Shown: piece by piece, positions 1-7,080 of the stretch
How the letters are laid out: every line of letters starts with the position of its first letter
How positions within the stretch are numbered: position 1 is the stretch's first letter
NCBI GenBank assembly: GCA_019913005.1
Contig: JAIOHL010000252.1
Span: forward strand, 62,001 to 126,000
DNA length: 64,000 nucleotides
Direction of reading: 5' to 3'
Source: Anaerolineae bacterium
Lineage (GTDB): Bacteria > Chloroflexota > Anaerolineae > Aggregatilineales > J027
Made by a program: the position numbers and the translations under genes
Notes under the pieces: model-generated
Told to the model about the DNA's origin: nothing
The model's database searches: none
The model's input: only the letters and a program-made list of their open reading frames with translations

Positions 1-404
1 TTTTCCGCTGAGGCGTCTTCTGGCAGATAAATGACAGCCATCTGATAACGGGCAGCGGCTTCAAATGCGAGGACACTGACAACCCCTTGAATACACAAGA
101 CCCGCACCCGCGTTTCGGCAAGTTTGCTGATAATCCATGTCATATCGCGGTCGGCATCTTTACGATTTTCAGATGTTCCGAGGGGGACGATGATAAATTC
201 ACCCTCGGCGGCGTTATTCAGGGAGGCTGGTTCGGGGGCGACCAATCGTGCCCAGTTGACCCGCGCTTCATCACTGCCACTGACCAGAAACGCCCCATTT
301 GGCAAGATATTCTGGTCAAATAAAATTCGCAGCGGAACCGAAGGCATGGGCAATTTCATCGCCCGAAATCTAGAGGTAAGGGCTGAGTTACTAATCAATG
401 ACAT
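1..404 (-). CDS. PucR-type N-terminal ligand-binding domain regulator (3' end outside window)
   Basis: The reading frame runs off the left edge, so only about 134 N-terminal residues are visible. They fit the N-terminal domain of PucR/CdaR-like transcriptional regulators: a short helix with VPLRILFD, an LVSGSDEARVNWARLV segment like the family's 'GexxLxRxVrWvhv', a strand EFIIVPLG, and the closing helix-strand FEAAARYQMAVIYLPED. Members usually sense a small ligand here and bind DNA through a C-terminal helix-turn-helix, which would lie outside the window. I chose the ATG at 404 because a purine-rich AAAGG lies about 10 bases upstream. A second in-frame ATG at 359 has no clear ribosome-binding site. 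The remaining domains, and therefore the regulon, cannot be seen. Confidence 0.55.
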   Translation of the reverse strand, partial: MSLISNSALTSRFRAMKLPMPSVPLRILFDQNILPNGAFLVSGSDEARVNWARLVAPEPASLNNAAEGEFIIVPLGTSENRKDADRDMTWIISKLAETRVRVLCIQGVVSVLAFEAAARYQMAVIYLPEDASAE

Positions 405-572
405 GCCTGCTTTGCCTTTGCTTGGACATCCCAAAAGCGTAGCGTAAGACTTGTGAAATTGCAAACAAAGTTTCTACAAAACACCCAGTACAACCAATCG
501 CGCCGACTTCATACCAACAGGGTATAAATTTGCTGTGTTGTAGGGTATATCAGAACTGCTGAAATTTAAATG

Positions 573-1676
573 CTAGACTTGGAATTGTCCATCTTTATAA
601 AACAATTCGCCATCCACCAAAATTTCGCTCTCGTGGTGCATATCACAAATAAAATCCCAATGGATGCTAGACCGATTGAGGCTGCCGCTTTCGGGATAGC
701 CTGCACCAACAGCCATATGCAGCGTCCCACCGATTTTTTCGTCAAAGAGGATGCTCTTGGTAAAGCGTTGAATGCTATAGTTCGTACCGATGGCAAATTC
801 TCCCAAATAGCGTGACCCTTCGTCACTATCTAGCTGACTAATCAGATAATCCTCATTTTTCTTGGCAGTGGCCTTTACAACCTTGCCATTTTCAAAATAG
901 AATTCCACGCCTTCAACTTCGCGCCCATTTTTTACGGCGGGATAGCTGAATTTCACCCAACCATTGACCGAATTTTCGACTGGGCCAGTAAAAATTTCGC
1001 CGTCGGGCATGTTGGCGTCACCGTGACAATTGATGAACGTACGCCCATCAATCGAAACGGTCAGATCAATATTCGGCCCGCGTGCCACCATTTGTTTTTT
1101 GCCGCGCAGCCAATCCACCAAACGGGCTTGATTAGCGCGTAATTCTGACCAGCATTGAATAGGGTCGGGTTGGTCGGCAAAGGTCGCCATATAAACAAAA
1201 TCCTCATAGTCGCCGAGACTCATATCGGCGTCTTGGGCATAGGCGGGGCATGGATATTGCGTGACTGTCCACCGCAAACTGCCCTCGGCACTGCGCTGCA
1301 TATAGGTCTGCATCAATTCGCGGCGGGAATTTTGGCGGATGCGCTGCTTGGAAGGGTCAACTCCGGTCAGACCGCGTGTATTGCCGCTGGCCCGTACCGC
1401 GATCATGGCATCAATTTGTTCCATCATGGCTTTTTCAATGGGCGCAATCCATTGCAGTTGATCTTCGTTGGCTTCACGCAGGATAATTTCTTGAATATCA
1501 TCGCTGCCCAAAAACACGGTTGGGTTGCCACCTGCCCGCAATACCTGTTCCACGACGGCATTCACCAGCGGTAAGCCGTTCACATCCCCATTGATCAGAA
1601 CCCAATTGCCGGGTTGTACACCAATCGAGTAATTTACCAAAATATCCGCCAATTTTTGGGTGCGGGGGTCTGCCAT
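573..1676 (-). CDS. M29 family metallo-aminopeptidase (aminopeptidase T/S/II-like)
   Basis: A 367-residue cytoplasmic peptidase of the thermophilic aminopeptidase family M29, which removes N-terminal residues from peptides using two metal ions. Counting from the first ATG, the expected ligand and catalytic residues are present in order: Glu228 in MPDGEIFTGP, Glu294 in GEFAIGTN, His321 and Tyr328 in LHMAVGAGYPE, and His340/Asp342 in IHWDF. Length and order match the family, whose members are about 370-410 residues. Two ATG codons lie side by side at 1679 and 1676. AGGAG is 3 bases from the first and 6 from the second, so 1676 is the better start. It appears monocistronic and is divergent from the secreted protein at 1826. 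Confidence 0.93.
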   Translation of the reverse strand: MADPRTQKLADILVNYSIGVQPGNWVLINGDVNGLPLVNAVVEQVLRAGGNPTVFLGSDDIQEIILREANEDQLQWIAPIEKAMMEQIDAMIAVRASGNTRGLTGVDPSKQRIRQNSRRELMQTYMQRSAEGSLRWTVTQYPCPAYAQDADMSLGDYEDFVYMATFADQPDPIQCWSELRANQARLVDWLRGKKQMVARGPNIDLTVSIDGRTFINCHGDANMPDGEIFTGPVENSVNGWVKFSYPAVKNGREVEGVEFYFENGKVVKATAKKNEDYLISQLDSDEGSRYLGEFAIGTNYSIQRFTKSILFDEKIGGTLHMAVGAGYPESGSLNRSSIHWDFICDMHHESEILVDGELFYKDGQFQV

Positions 1677-1751
1677 CATCTACTCCTAAGTATGAAAGTG
1701 TAATAGACCTCTCTGAATATACTCGCCTCCGCCTTAGTCTACAATAGATTT

Positions 1752-1782
1752 TTGTAGATTTTGGGTGCTGCTCGGCTATACT
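1752..1782 (+). promoter_or_regulatory. Possible sigma70-type promoter for the gene at 1826
   Basis: TTGTAG at 1752-1757 and TATACT at 1777-1782 lie in the intergenic space before the start at 1826. The -10 element is good, but the 19-base spacer is long, so this is a weak call. An inverted repeat CTACAA/TTGTAG overlaps the -35 element. Confidence 0.3.
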
Positions 1783-1825
1783 TTGATGGGATGAGGACAT
1801 CTGTTTGCCGAGAGGATTGCCACCC

Positions 1826-2560
1826 ATGTTGACCCCCAAACGTTATCGAATTTGGGCTGGAATAGGCTTTTTGGTACTTTCGATCATGGGCGGTCTCTCT
1901 TTGCCAGCGCGGGCAATTCAGGTTCCACCCACCTATACGCCCTATCCAACCTATACCCTTTATCCCACCTACACCCCCTACCCGACCTATACACCCTTTC
2001 CTACCATCGCCTCTGCCGGAACGCCGGATGCACGGGTGACACTGCCGCCGCCGATCACCGATGACCAGATGGAGGGGATTGTACGGGAGTGGCGGATTGG
2101 CAGTCGCTATATACACGGCACCGGGGTCTTTAGTATGACCGATTTGCCGGGGTGGGATCGCCAACAGCGCGGAGTGGTTGAGGAAGCGTATGTGGTCTAC
2201 AGCAATATCCTGCTGGCGAGTTTTGTGGAGGTCGGTGTGGTGGAATGGTCGGGAGGTAGCAGCACCGACGCGGCACGTGATTGGTTTAATGAAGAGGCGC
2301 TGGCGGAAATTTGGAGTGTTTATGATTCGTTCAAGGAGGTCAACAGTGAAAATTCGGGTGATACGCTGACGTTGGATTATCTATTGATGTTCCGGCAGGC
2401 GCCATTTTTGGGGGAGGTCTATTTACATCCACTGGGCAATCAGATTGTAGTGGTAACGATTGTCGTGCCTGCCAATTCACCGCGCCTCATCACCCTCTTG
2501 CATAAACTAATCATCCCGACTATTTTAGTCAATGAAGAATTTGAGGGTGAGGTAGCCTAA
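1826..2560 (+). CDS. Secreted/anchored protein with Pro-Thr-Tyr linker, unknown function
   Basis: A 244-residue protein. The N-terminus has basic residues and a hydrophobic stretch (about residues 10-28) ending in PARA, a likely signal peptide with an AxA cleavage site. A low-complexity linker of repeated PTYTPY/PTYTLY units follows (about residues 35-60), then a globular domain of about 170 residues that I do not recognise. The start at 1826 is chosen because AGAGGA sits 8 bases upstream; longer versions begin with TTG and lack this. The linker is of the extended Thr-Pro kind common in exported Chloroflexota proteins. The neighbour at 2573 starts 12 bases after the stop and may be co-transcribed. 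Export and anchoring are inference; no catalytic motif is visible. Confidence 0.8.
   Translation: MLTPKRYRIWAGIGFLVLSIMGGLSLPARAIQVPPTYTPYPTYTLYPTYTPYPTYTPFPTIASAGTPDARVTLPPPITDDQMEGIVREWRIGSRYIHGTGVFSMTDLPGWDRQQRGVVEEAYVVYSNILLASFVEVGVVEWSGGSSTDAARDWFNEEALAEIWSVYDSFKEVNSENSGDTLTLDYLLMFRQAPFLGEVYLHPLGNQIVVVTIVVPANSPRLITLLHKLIIPTILVNEEFEGEVA
1928..2005 (+). repeat. In-gene tandem repeat encoding the PTYTPY linker
   Basis: About five imperfect copies of a 15-18 base unit (CCNACCTATACNCCCTAT-like) encode the Pro-Thr-Tyr linker of the host gene. The repeat could change length by slippage in multiples of three without breaking the frame. Confidence 0.8.
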
Positions 2561-2572
2561 AATGTTTAGCCG

Positions 2573-2962
2573 ATGACACAAATAGCCCTTGTAATTGAAG
2601 CTGATCCAGATATGGCGGGTTTTTTGGCTACCGTCCTCAAACGCCGCTTTGATAAGGTAGTGGTTGCTGCCACGATTGGTGAAGTGTGGCAGTTGTTGCG
2701 GGTGGCGCGGCTGTATCCTGATGTCCTACTGATTAATTCAGGCAGGCATCCAGCGTTGGGGACGACCCTGCTGCGCGAAATACGCCAAATGCCTCTCTTT
2801 AGTTCCCTACCAGTTGTTTTGATATTAGAAGGCGAGAGTCGGCGGCGTCAATGTCAAGAATATCAGGACGACCAGACGCACCTTTTGGTTCATCCGTTTA
2901 CCTATCAAGAACTAAATACCGCGCTTGAAAACGCTTTAAGACGACCTGCTAGTTATGCCTAG
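2573..2962 (+). CDS. Stand-alone receiver-like protein lacking the phospho-acceptor Asp
   Basis: A 129-residue protein with the length and strand-helix layout of a CheY-like receiver domain: IALVIEADPDMAGFL for the beta1/acidic-pocket region, a PDVLLINS strand where receivers carry the phosphorylated Asp, LLREIRQMP for helix 3, and LVHPFTYQELNTAL at the end. At the acceptor position the residue is Asn (LLINSG instead of LLLDxxMP). The usual conserved Lys of the 'KP' motif is His (VHPF). It therefore probably cannot be phosphorylated in the normal way and may act as a fixed-state binding protein. No output domain and no histidine kinase are nearby. It follows the secreted protein by 12 bases. 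Divergence makes the family call moderate. Confidence 0.7.
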   Translation: MTQIALVIEADPDMAGFLATVLKRRFDKVVVAATIGEVWQLLRVARLYPDVLLINSGRHPALGTTLLREIRQMPLFSSLPVVLILEGESRRRQCQEYQDDQTHLLVHPFTYQELNTALENALRRPASYA

Positions 2963-2972
2963 GGAAATTGTC

Positions 2973-3254
2973 CTAGTCTACCAATCTGGATACCGCAATC
3001 ACGACGAGCGCTCCCACAAAGGCAACCAAGACGTCCGCCGGGGTTAAGGTGCCACTTAGAATTTTGGGTAGGTCATCATTCAAATTCAAAACATCAAATA
3101 GAAAGCCACCAACCAGTGCCCCCAATACCCCAATCACCGTATTACGAATCCAGTCAGACTTTTTAGCTGCGGCCTGTCCCCGGAGGATGGCAGCCGCAGC
3201 AGTTCCCGCTACGGCCCCGACAATCAATAAGGCCAAAATATCTTGCGATTCCAT
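2973..3254 (-). CDS. GlsB/YeaQ/YmgE-type small membrane protein
   Basis: A 93-residue protein with an N-terminal membrane helix (ALLIVGAVAGTAAAAILRG), a central glycine-rich helix (VIGVLGALVGGFLFDVL) and a C-terminal helix (VLVAFVGALVVIAVSRLV). This is the three-helix pattern of the 'transglycosylase-associated' GlsB/YeaQ family, small membrane proteins often linked to stress. The biochemical role is unknown even in well-studied bacteria. The start has GGAGG 5 bases upstream. A paralogue lies at 10585-10860. It sits head-on to the receiver-like gene and just downstream of cdaA-ybbR on the same strand, though it has its own RBS. Confidence 0.85.
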   Translation of the reverse strand: MESQDILALLIVGAVAGTAAAAILRGQAAAKKSDWIRNTVIGVLGALVGGFLFDVLNLNDDLPKILSGTLTPADVLVAFVGALVVIAVSRLVD

Positions 3255-3268
3255 GGATCCCTCCGCTG

Positions 3269-4615
3269 TTATGGTCGGACTGCGATTTTACCGAAAATCT
3301 CGCTGGTCGGCGTAATTTCGGGTGTGGCAACTGGCGCAAGGGTTACTGTAACGGTTTGCGGCTCTATCGTGACGGTTGCGACATTTACCAGCGAATCTTG
3401 GAGAAGGCGCACCTGTACAGGGACATCCACCTGTGGGCCAGCCGCGCGACCACTTAAATCAATCGTCACGCTAATGTCTTCAACGGTAAGGGTCTCAATC
3501 AGGGGCTGTGGCCCAATCACGACTACACTGACAGAATCGGGCAGCATGATCGCGGTTAGAGTGGGGTCAAGATTGGTAATCTGGATGGGTACTTCATCAA
3601 AGTTGGCAGTCCCGATACGAGGTGAGATGGCGATGGTTACAGTGATCAACTGCGTTTCGGATTGCAACCGCACCCCTTCCGGCAAAATCACCGTTACATT
3701 GCGGCTAAAAGTGCCGGTTTGCCCGGTAATATCAATAGGTTCGGTTTGGACGATGCCGCCCATCGCGTTAATGATATTGGTATTGCCCTGCACGATGATA
3801 GTTTCGGGTTCAACGGTATACCCTTCAACGCGATACCCCTCGGCGGGTTCGCCTGTATAGACGGGTTGCACGTTCAACAATCCTTCTAAGGCCTGAATTT
3901 CCACCTCGCAGGTTACATTTTCCGGCTCAATACTAAGCTGACCCAGCAGGCGGTTATCAATCGCGGTGTTGTTCTCATCTACCAAAGTAACGGCACGGGT
4001 GATGCTGTGTGAGGCGGTATAGGATTGTAGGTTGAGACGGGCTTGGGCGGCAATCACCACATCTACTAAGGTCGCAGGGCCACTTACCAACACCTCCGGC
4101 GGGTTACATTTGGCCGGGGCGGTGGCTGGATAGGAGTAACCGGGGGGAGGTTCGACCACGACGATGGGCTGCACTTCGACATAGCGTTCTTTGACCTGTA
4201 CCATTTCAACCGAGATGGTGGCTGGTGAAATGCTAATGACCCGACCACGCGGCCCGTCGGATTTGATACGCCCCTCCAACTCAATTTCATATTGACCGGG
4301 GGCGAGACCACGCAAATCGGCCCAAACTTCAATATCGCTGCTTTGCAGGATGTCCCACGTGCTACGCGGGGCACGGATAGTGACACGGCTCGTACGGATT
4401 TCGCCAGCGGTGGCAATATGGACAATATCGGGGTCTTCGATAAAGCGGATGCTGATGGTCTGGGCAAAGTCGCGCTGTTGGATCGGGTTGGCTTCTAGCG
4501 TGGCGATAATCCAGATGAGGAAGGCCAGTACCACCGAGGTTACGATCCACGCACTGTTGGCGATAATAAACTGAATCGCGGGCAGTTGTAGAAGTTCTGC
4601 ACGCAGACGGGTCAT
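3269..4615 (-). CDS. cdaR: YbbR-domain protein, CdaA regulator (CdaR-like)
   Basis: A 448-residue protein. One N-terminal membrane helix (about residues 18-37) is followed by several YbbR repeats, beta-rich units of about 80 residues ending in patterns such as VTIEPQTVTVTLAP and TVEPETIIVQG. In Firmicutes, CdaR sits outside the membrane and modulates the diadenylate cyclase CdaA; that is family knowledge. Here the gene follows cdaA with a four-base ATGA overlap (start 4615, cdaA stop 4612-4614). That overlap fixes the start and indicates translational coupling. The many strands of the repeats argue for an extracytoplasmic beta-sheet rod. No glmM follows, unlike the classic cdaA-cdaR-glmM order. 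Confidence 0.9.
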   Translation of the reverse strand: MTRLRAELLQLPAIQFIIANSAWIVTSVVLAFLIWIIATLEANPIQQRDFAQTISIRFIEDPDIVHIATAGEIRTSRVTIRAPRSTWDILQSSDIEVWADLRGLAPGQYEIELEGRIKSDGPRGRVISISPATISVEMVQVKERYVEVQPIVVVEPPPGYSYPATAPAKCNPPEVLVSGPATLVDVVIAAQARLNLQSYTASHSITRAVTLVDENNTAIDNRLLGQLSIEPENVTCEVEIQALEGLLNVQPVYTGEPAEGYRVEGYTVEPETIIVQGNTNIINAMGGIVQTEPIDITGQTGTFSRNVTVILPEGVRLQSETQLITVTIAISPRIGTANFDEVPIQITNLDPTLTAIMLPDSVSVVVIGPQPLIETLTVEDISVTIDLSGRAAGPQVDVPVQVRLLQDSLVNVATVTIEPQTVTVTLAPVATPEITPTSEIFGKIAVRP

Positions 4616-5481
4616 TGGCCGATGTTCCCTTCGCGGTTCACCAAGCCGACCCATCGCCGCAATTTTTCTAGGCGATTGGTCTCAGTCGGAGAGGTATCTG
4701 AGGCATCTTCTGGATTGGCGCCATAAAAGGTCAGCAAAATGGTGGAAAGGCGGGTCGCATCTAAACGGCGAATCATGCGCCCGCCGTTGCTCACACTAAT
4801 TTGGCCCGTTTCTTCAGAGACGGTTACAACCACCGCGTCGGAAATTTCCGACATGCCCAAACTAGCGCGATGGCGCGTGCCGAGTTTGCGGTCTCCCAAG
4901 TTGCGACCTGAACTGAGAGGCAGCACACACGCCGCCGCCATGACCCGATCTCCCCGTACAATCACCGCTCCGTCATGCAGTTCGGTTTTGGGCCAAAAAA
5001 TGGTCAAAAGGAGTTGGGGTGTAATTTCGCTGTCCAAATAGATGCCCGTACTGATAAATTCATCCAAGCGATTTTGACGCTCCAGCACGATTAATGCGCC
5101 ATGTCGTCGTTCGGAAAGGCGTCCGGCGGCTTGGCAAATCGCATTGACGACCATTTCGCGCTGGGTAATGGAATTTTGGCGGAAGCCCATGCTGGCACGT
5201 CCCAGCCGTTCAAAAGCGCGGCGCAGTTCCGGTTGGAAGATGATGGGGATGGCGACGGTGGTCATGGTGATGATGCCCCGCAAAATCCAATTGAAGGCCA
5301 CCAGATTGAGGATGCTGCTTAACAGCCCGATGACGACCATGACCACGATGATGCCACGCAGTACCAGCAAGGTCTGCGTTCCCCGGACAAGGAACGAAGC
5401 TCCAAAAATTAACAATGCCACCAGTAAAATATCTATGATGGCTTGTGAATCAATACTCTGGATTGTCCAAACTAAGTCCAT
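4612..5481 (-). CDS. cdaA: Membrane diadenylate cyclase (c-di-AMP synthase)
   Basis: A 289-residue enzyme that joins two ATP molecules into cyclic di-AMP at the inner face of the membrane. The N-terminal 80 residues form three membrane helices. The DAC domain follows, with the diagnostic motifs DGA at residues 170-172 (within LHDGAVIVRGD) and RHR at 203-205 (GTRHRASLG), and the FQPELRRAFERLGR entry segment. All catalytic motifs are intact, so activity is expected. The C-terminal extension of about 40 residues is variable in the family. It is the first gene of a two-gene operon with the YbbR protein. The start is the first ATG of the conserved membrane region; its ribosome-binding site is weak (GGA about 13 bases upstream). 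Confidence 0.95.
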   Translation of the reverse strand: MDLVWTIQSIDSQAIIDILLVALLIFGASFLVRGTQTLLVLRGIIVVMVVIGLLSSILNLVAFNWILRGIITMTTVAIPIIFQPELRRAFERLGRASMGFRQNSITQREMVVNAICQAAGRLSERRHGALIVLERQNRLDEFISTGIYLDSEITPQLLLTIFWPKTELHDGAVIVRGDRVMAAACVLPLSSGRNLGDRKLGTRHRASLGMSEISDAVVVTVSEETGQISVSNGGRMIRRLDATRLSTILLTFYGANPEDASDTSPTETNRLEKLRRWVGLVNREGNIGQ

Positions 5482-5559
5482 GTTGAGTTAGTATTCCAGC
5501 GGCATCAAGGTCTTTCTGCGGTTATTATGGCTTAAATAAGAAAATGTCGAAAGTAGGGA

Positions 5560-5799
5560 TTAGGTCTCGTCAGAAAACGCGCCATCTTGTACCACTACAC
5601 GGCTATAATAAATGGCGTCTTGCGAATTGAGACGGGGCGTATAGTAAACGTGTAGCAGTAGGTTGGTAAAATTCAATTTGAGGCGTGTCAATTCCCCGTC
5701 CACCAGAGCACGAGTTTCAGCAGGAATTTCACCCCCGATTCCAGAGGTCATTTCGATTTCTTCACCCACCCGATCTAAAAGCACCCAACGTTCTAACAT
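5560..5799 (-). CDS. Small protein of unknown function (79 aa)
   Basis: A 79-residue acidic protein with no membrane helix or signal peptide. I do not recognise the family. The start is well supported: AAAGGG lies 6 bases before the ATG at 5799. The sequence reads like one small alpha+beta domain: a strand-rich N-terminus (ERWVLLDRVGEEIEM), a helix (ETRALVDGELTRLKLNF) and a strand pair containing YYTPRL. It lies 78 bases upstream of cdaA on the same strand and is divergent from the hydrolase-like gene at 5928, so it could be the first gene of the cda transcript. No function is proposed. Confidence 0.65.
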   Translation of the reverse strand: MLERWVLLDRVGEEIEMTSGIGGEIPAETRALVDGELTRLKLNFTNLLLHVYYTPRLNSQDAIYYSRVVVQDGAFSDET

Positions 5800-5927
5800 G
5801 AGTAACCCTTTGTTTGTCGCTTTTATCCCTAATTATAGATCACTTCGGTTGAATACTGGTTGCGAATTAGCACTAGAATTGACTACACTTAGTCTTTGGA
5901 ACTCTTAATTTAATTTCGGGGGTTGAG

Positions 5928-7055
5928 GTGTATACCGACCCATCAAGCTGGACATGTATTCACCCCAAGTTGGGGCTTTATCGCTATGAAGGAATGGCGC
6001 AGCGGCGTTCACTCCCCTCTAAGCCGATATTGTTTTTGCATGGCACGCTGTCCAGCCATCGTTCTTGGAGTAAGTTGGCGGAACAACTTTGGGCTGAGGG
6101 GGCGAATTACATTTATGCGGTGGACGTTGAAAGCCTGCATAACGCCGTCACCATGCCCCAATTTTCGGTCTATTTGGCGGAGGTCATCCAATTTTTGTTG
6201 GATGTCGAACGCGGCGGGGAATCTGAATTGGCGCTGATTGCGTATGCCGCCGGGGCGGTGAATGCCTATCGCTATTGGTTGGAATATGCCGACCAGTCGC
6301 GTCTCATGATGTTGTTTTTGATTGCTGCGCCACATGACCGTACCACATTTCCTCTGCTGCGGGAAATCTATATTAACGCCGGGGTGGAGAATAATCAGCC
6401 ACGCCCATCGGATACATTTCAAAATTTCACACGGGTCGAGGCGGTACAGGCCCAATCCTCTACCGTGCTGGTCAATATTTTTGGGAATCTGATGGGGCCG
6501 GACTTTGACGGGGTAGTGCGGGGCTTGCGGCTACCTGAGGCAATTAACCAAGTGCTGCCGTTAGATCATCAAAGCCTAAATAAAGATCAGCGGGTCGCCA
6601 AGATTATTTTGAGTTATTTGCAGGGCGAATATTATCAGGTCAAATTGAAACTGGTGGGACTCCGGTTGCGCCGTGAGGATGCGGATGGTTTATCCGGGCC
6701 AGTCGCGTTTGAGGTAGATCGCCATCGTACCCCGCCGGATACCGTGTTTCAGGGGATTACTGAACGGCTCTATTTGTTTGAGGAGCGAGTTCCGCCGATC
6801 TACACAATGGCCTATCCCATCTCGGCGAGTTCGGCGACCATTACCTTACAGTTACGGGATTTAAGCAATGTATCGAGCCGCCGCCGCCGCATGTATACCC
6901 GGCTGCATATCCCCTTGAAAAAAGACGAGGGCAGCATCCATTCGATGCAGGACAGTGAGGGATCGGATTTGTTGTGGCGGGTAACGTGCCAGCGAATGCC
7001 TATTGTCTTGGGTGAATGGTCGAAGGAACTGCCAGATATTGGACGGGGCATCTAG
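5928..7055 (+). CDS. Alpha/beta-hydrolase fold protein without nucleophile Ser (likely pseudoenzyme)
   Basis: A 375-residue protein. Residues 33-160 have the lipase-like alpha/beta-hydrolase layout: ILFLHGTLSSHRSW (oxyanion strand-turn), IYAVDVES, then the nucleophile-elbow region LALIAYAAGAVNAYRYW, and LFLIAAPHD. At the elbow the normal G-x-S-x-G is A-Y-A-A-G, so the catalytic serine is missing. The C-terminal part, about 120 residues, is beta-rich and ends with a basic patch SSRRRRMY; I cannot assign it. GTG at 5928 is chosen as start, with GGGGGT upstream; an ATG 22 codons in is an alternative. It is followed after 25 bases by the degenerate PP2C-like gene, so two apparently inactive enzyme folds may share an operon. 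Confidence 0.72.
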   Translation: MYTDPSSWTCIHPKLGLYRYEGMAQRRSLPSKPILFLHGTLSSHRSWSKLAEQLWAEGANYIYAVDVESLHNAVTMPQFSVYLAEVIQFLLDVERGGESELALIAYAAGAVNAYRYWLEYADQSRLMMLFLIAAPHDRTTFPLLREIYINAGVENNQPRPSDTFQNFTRVEAVQAQSSTVLVNIFGNLMGPDFDGVVRGLRLPEAINQVLPLDHQSLNKDQRVAKIILSYLQGEYYQVKLKLVGLRLRREDADGLSGPVAFEVDRHRTPPDTVFQGITERLYLFEERVPPIYTMAYPISASSATITLQLRDLSNVSSRRRRMYTRLHIPLKKDEGSIHSMQDSEGSDLLWRVTCQRMPIVLGEWSKELPDIGRGI

Positions 7056-7080
7056 CGAGTTTGAAATATAGGGGAAATAC

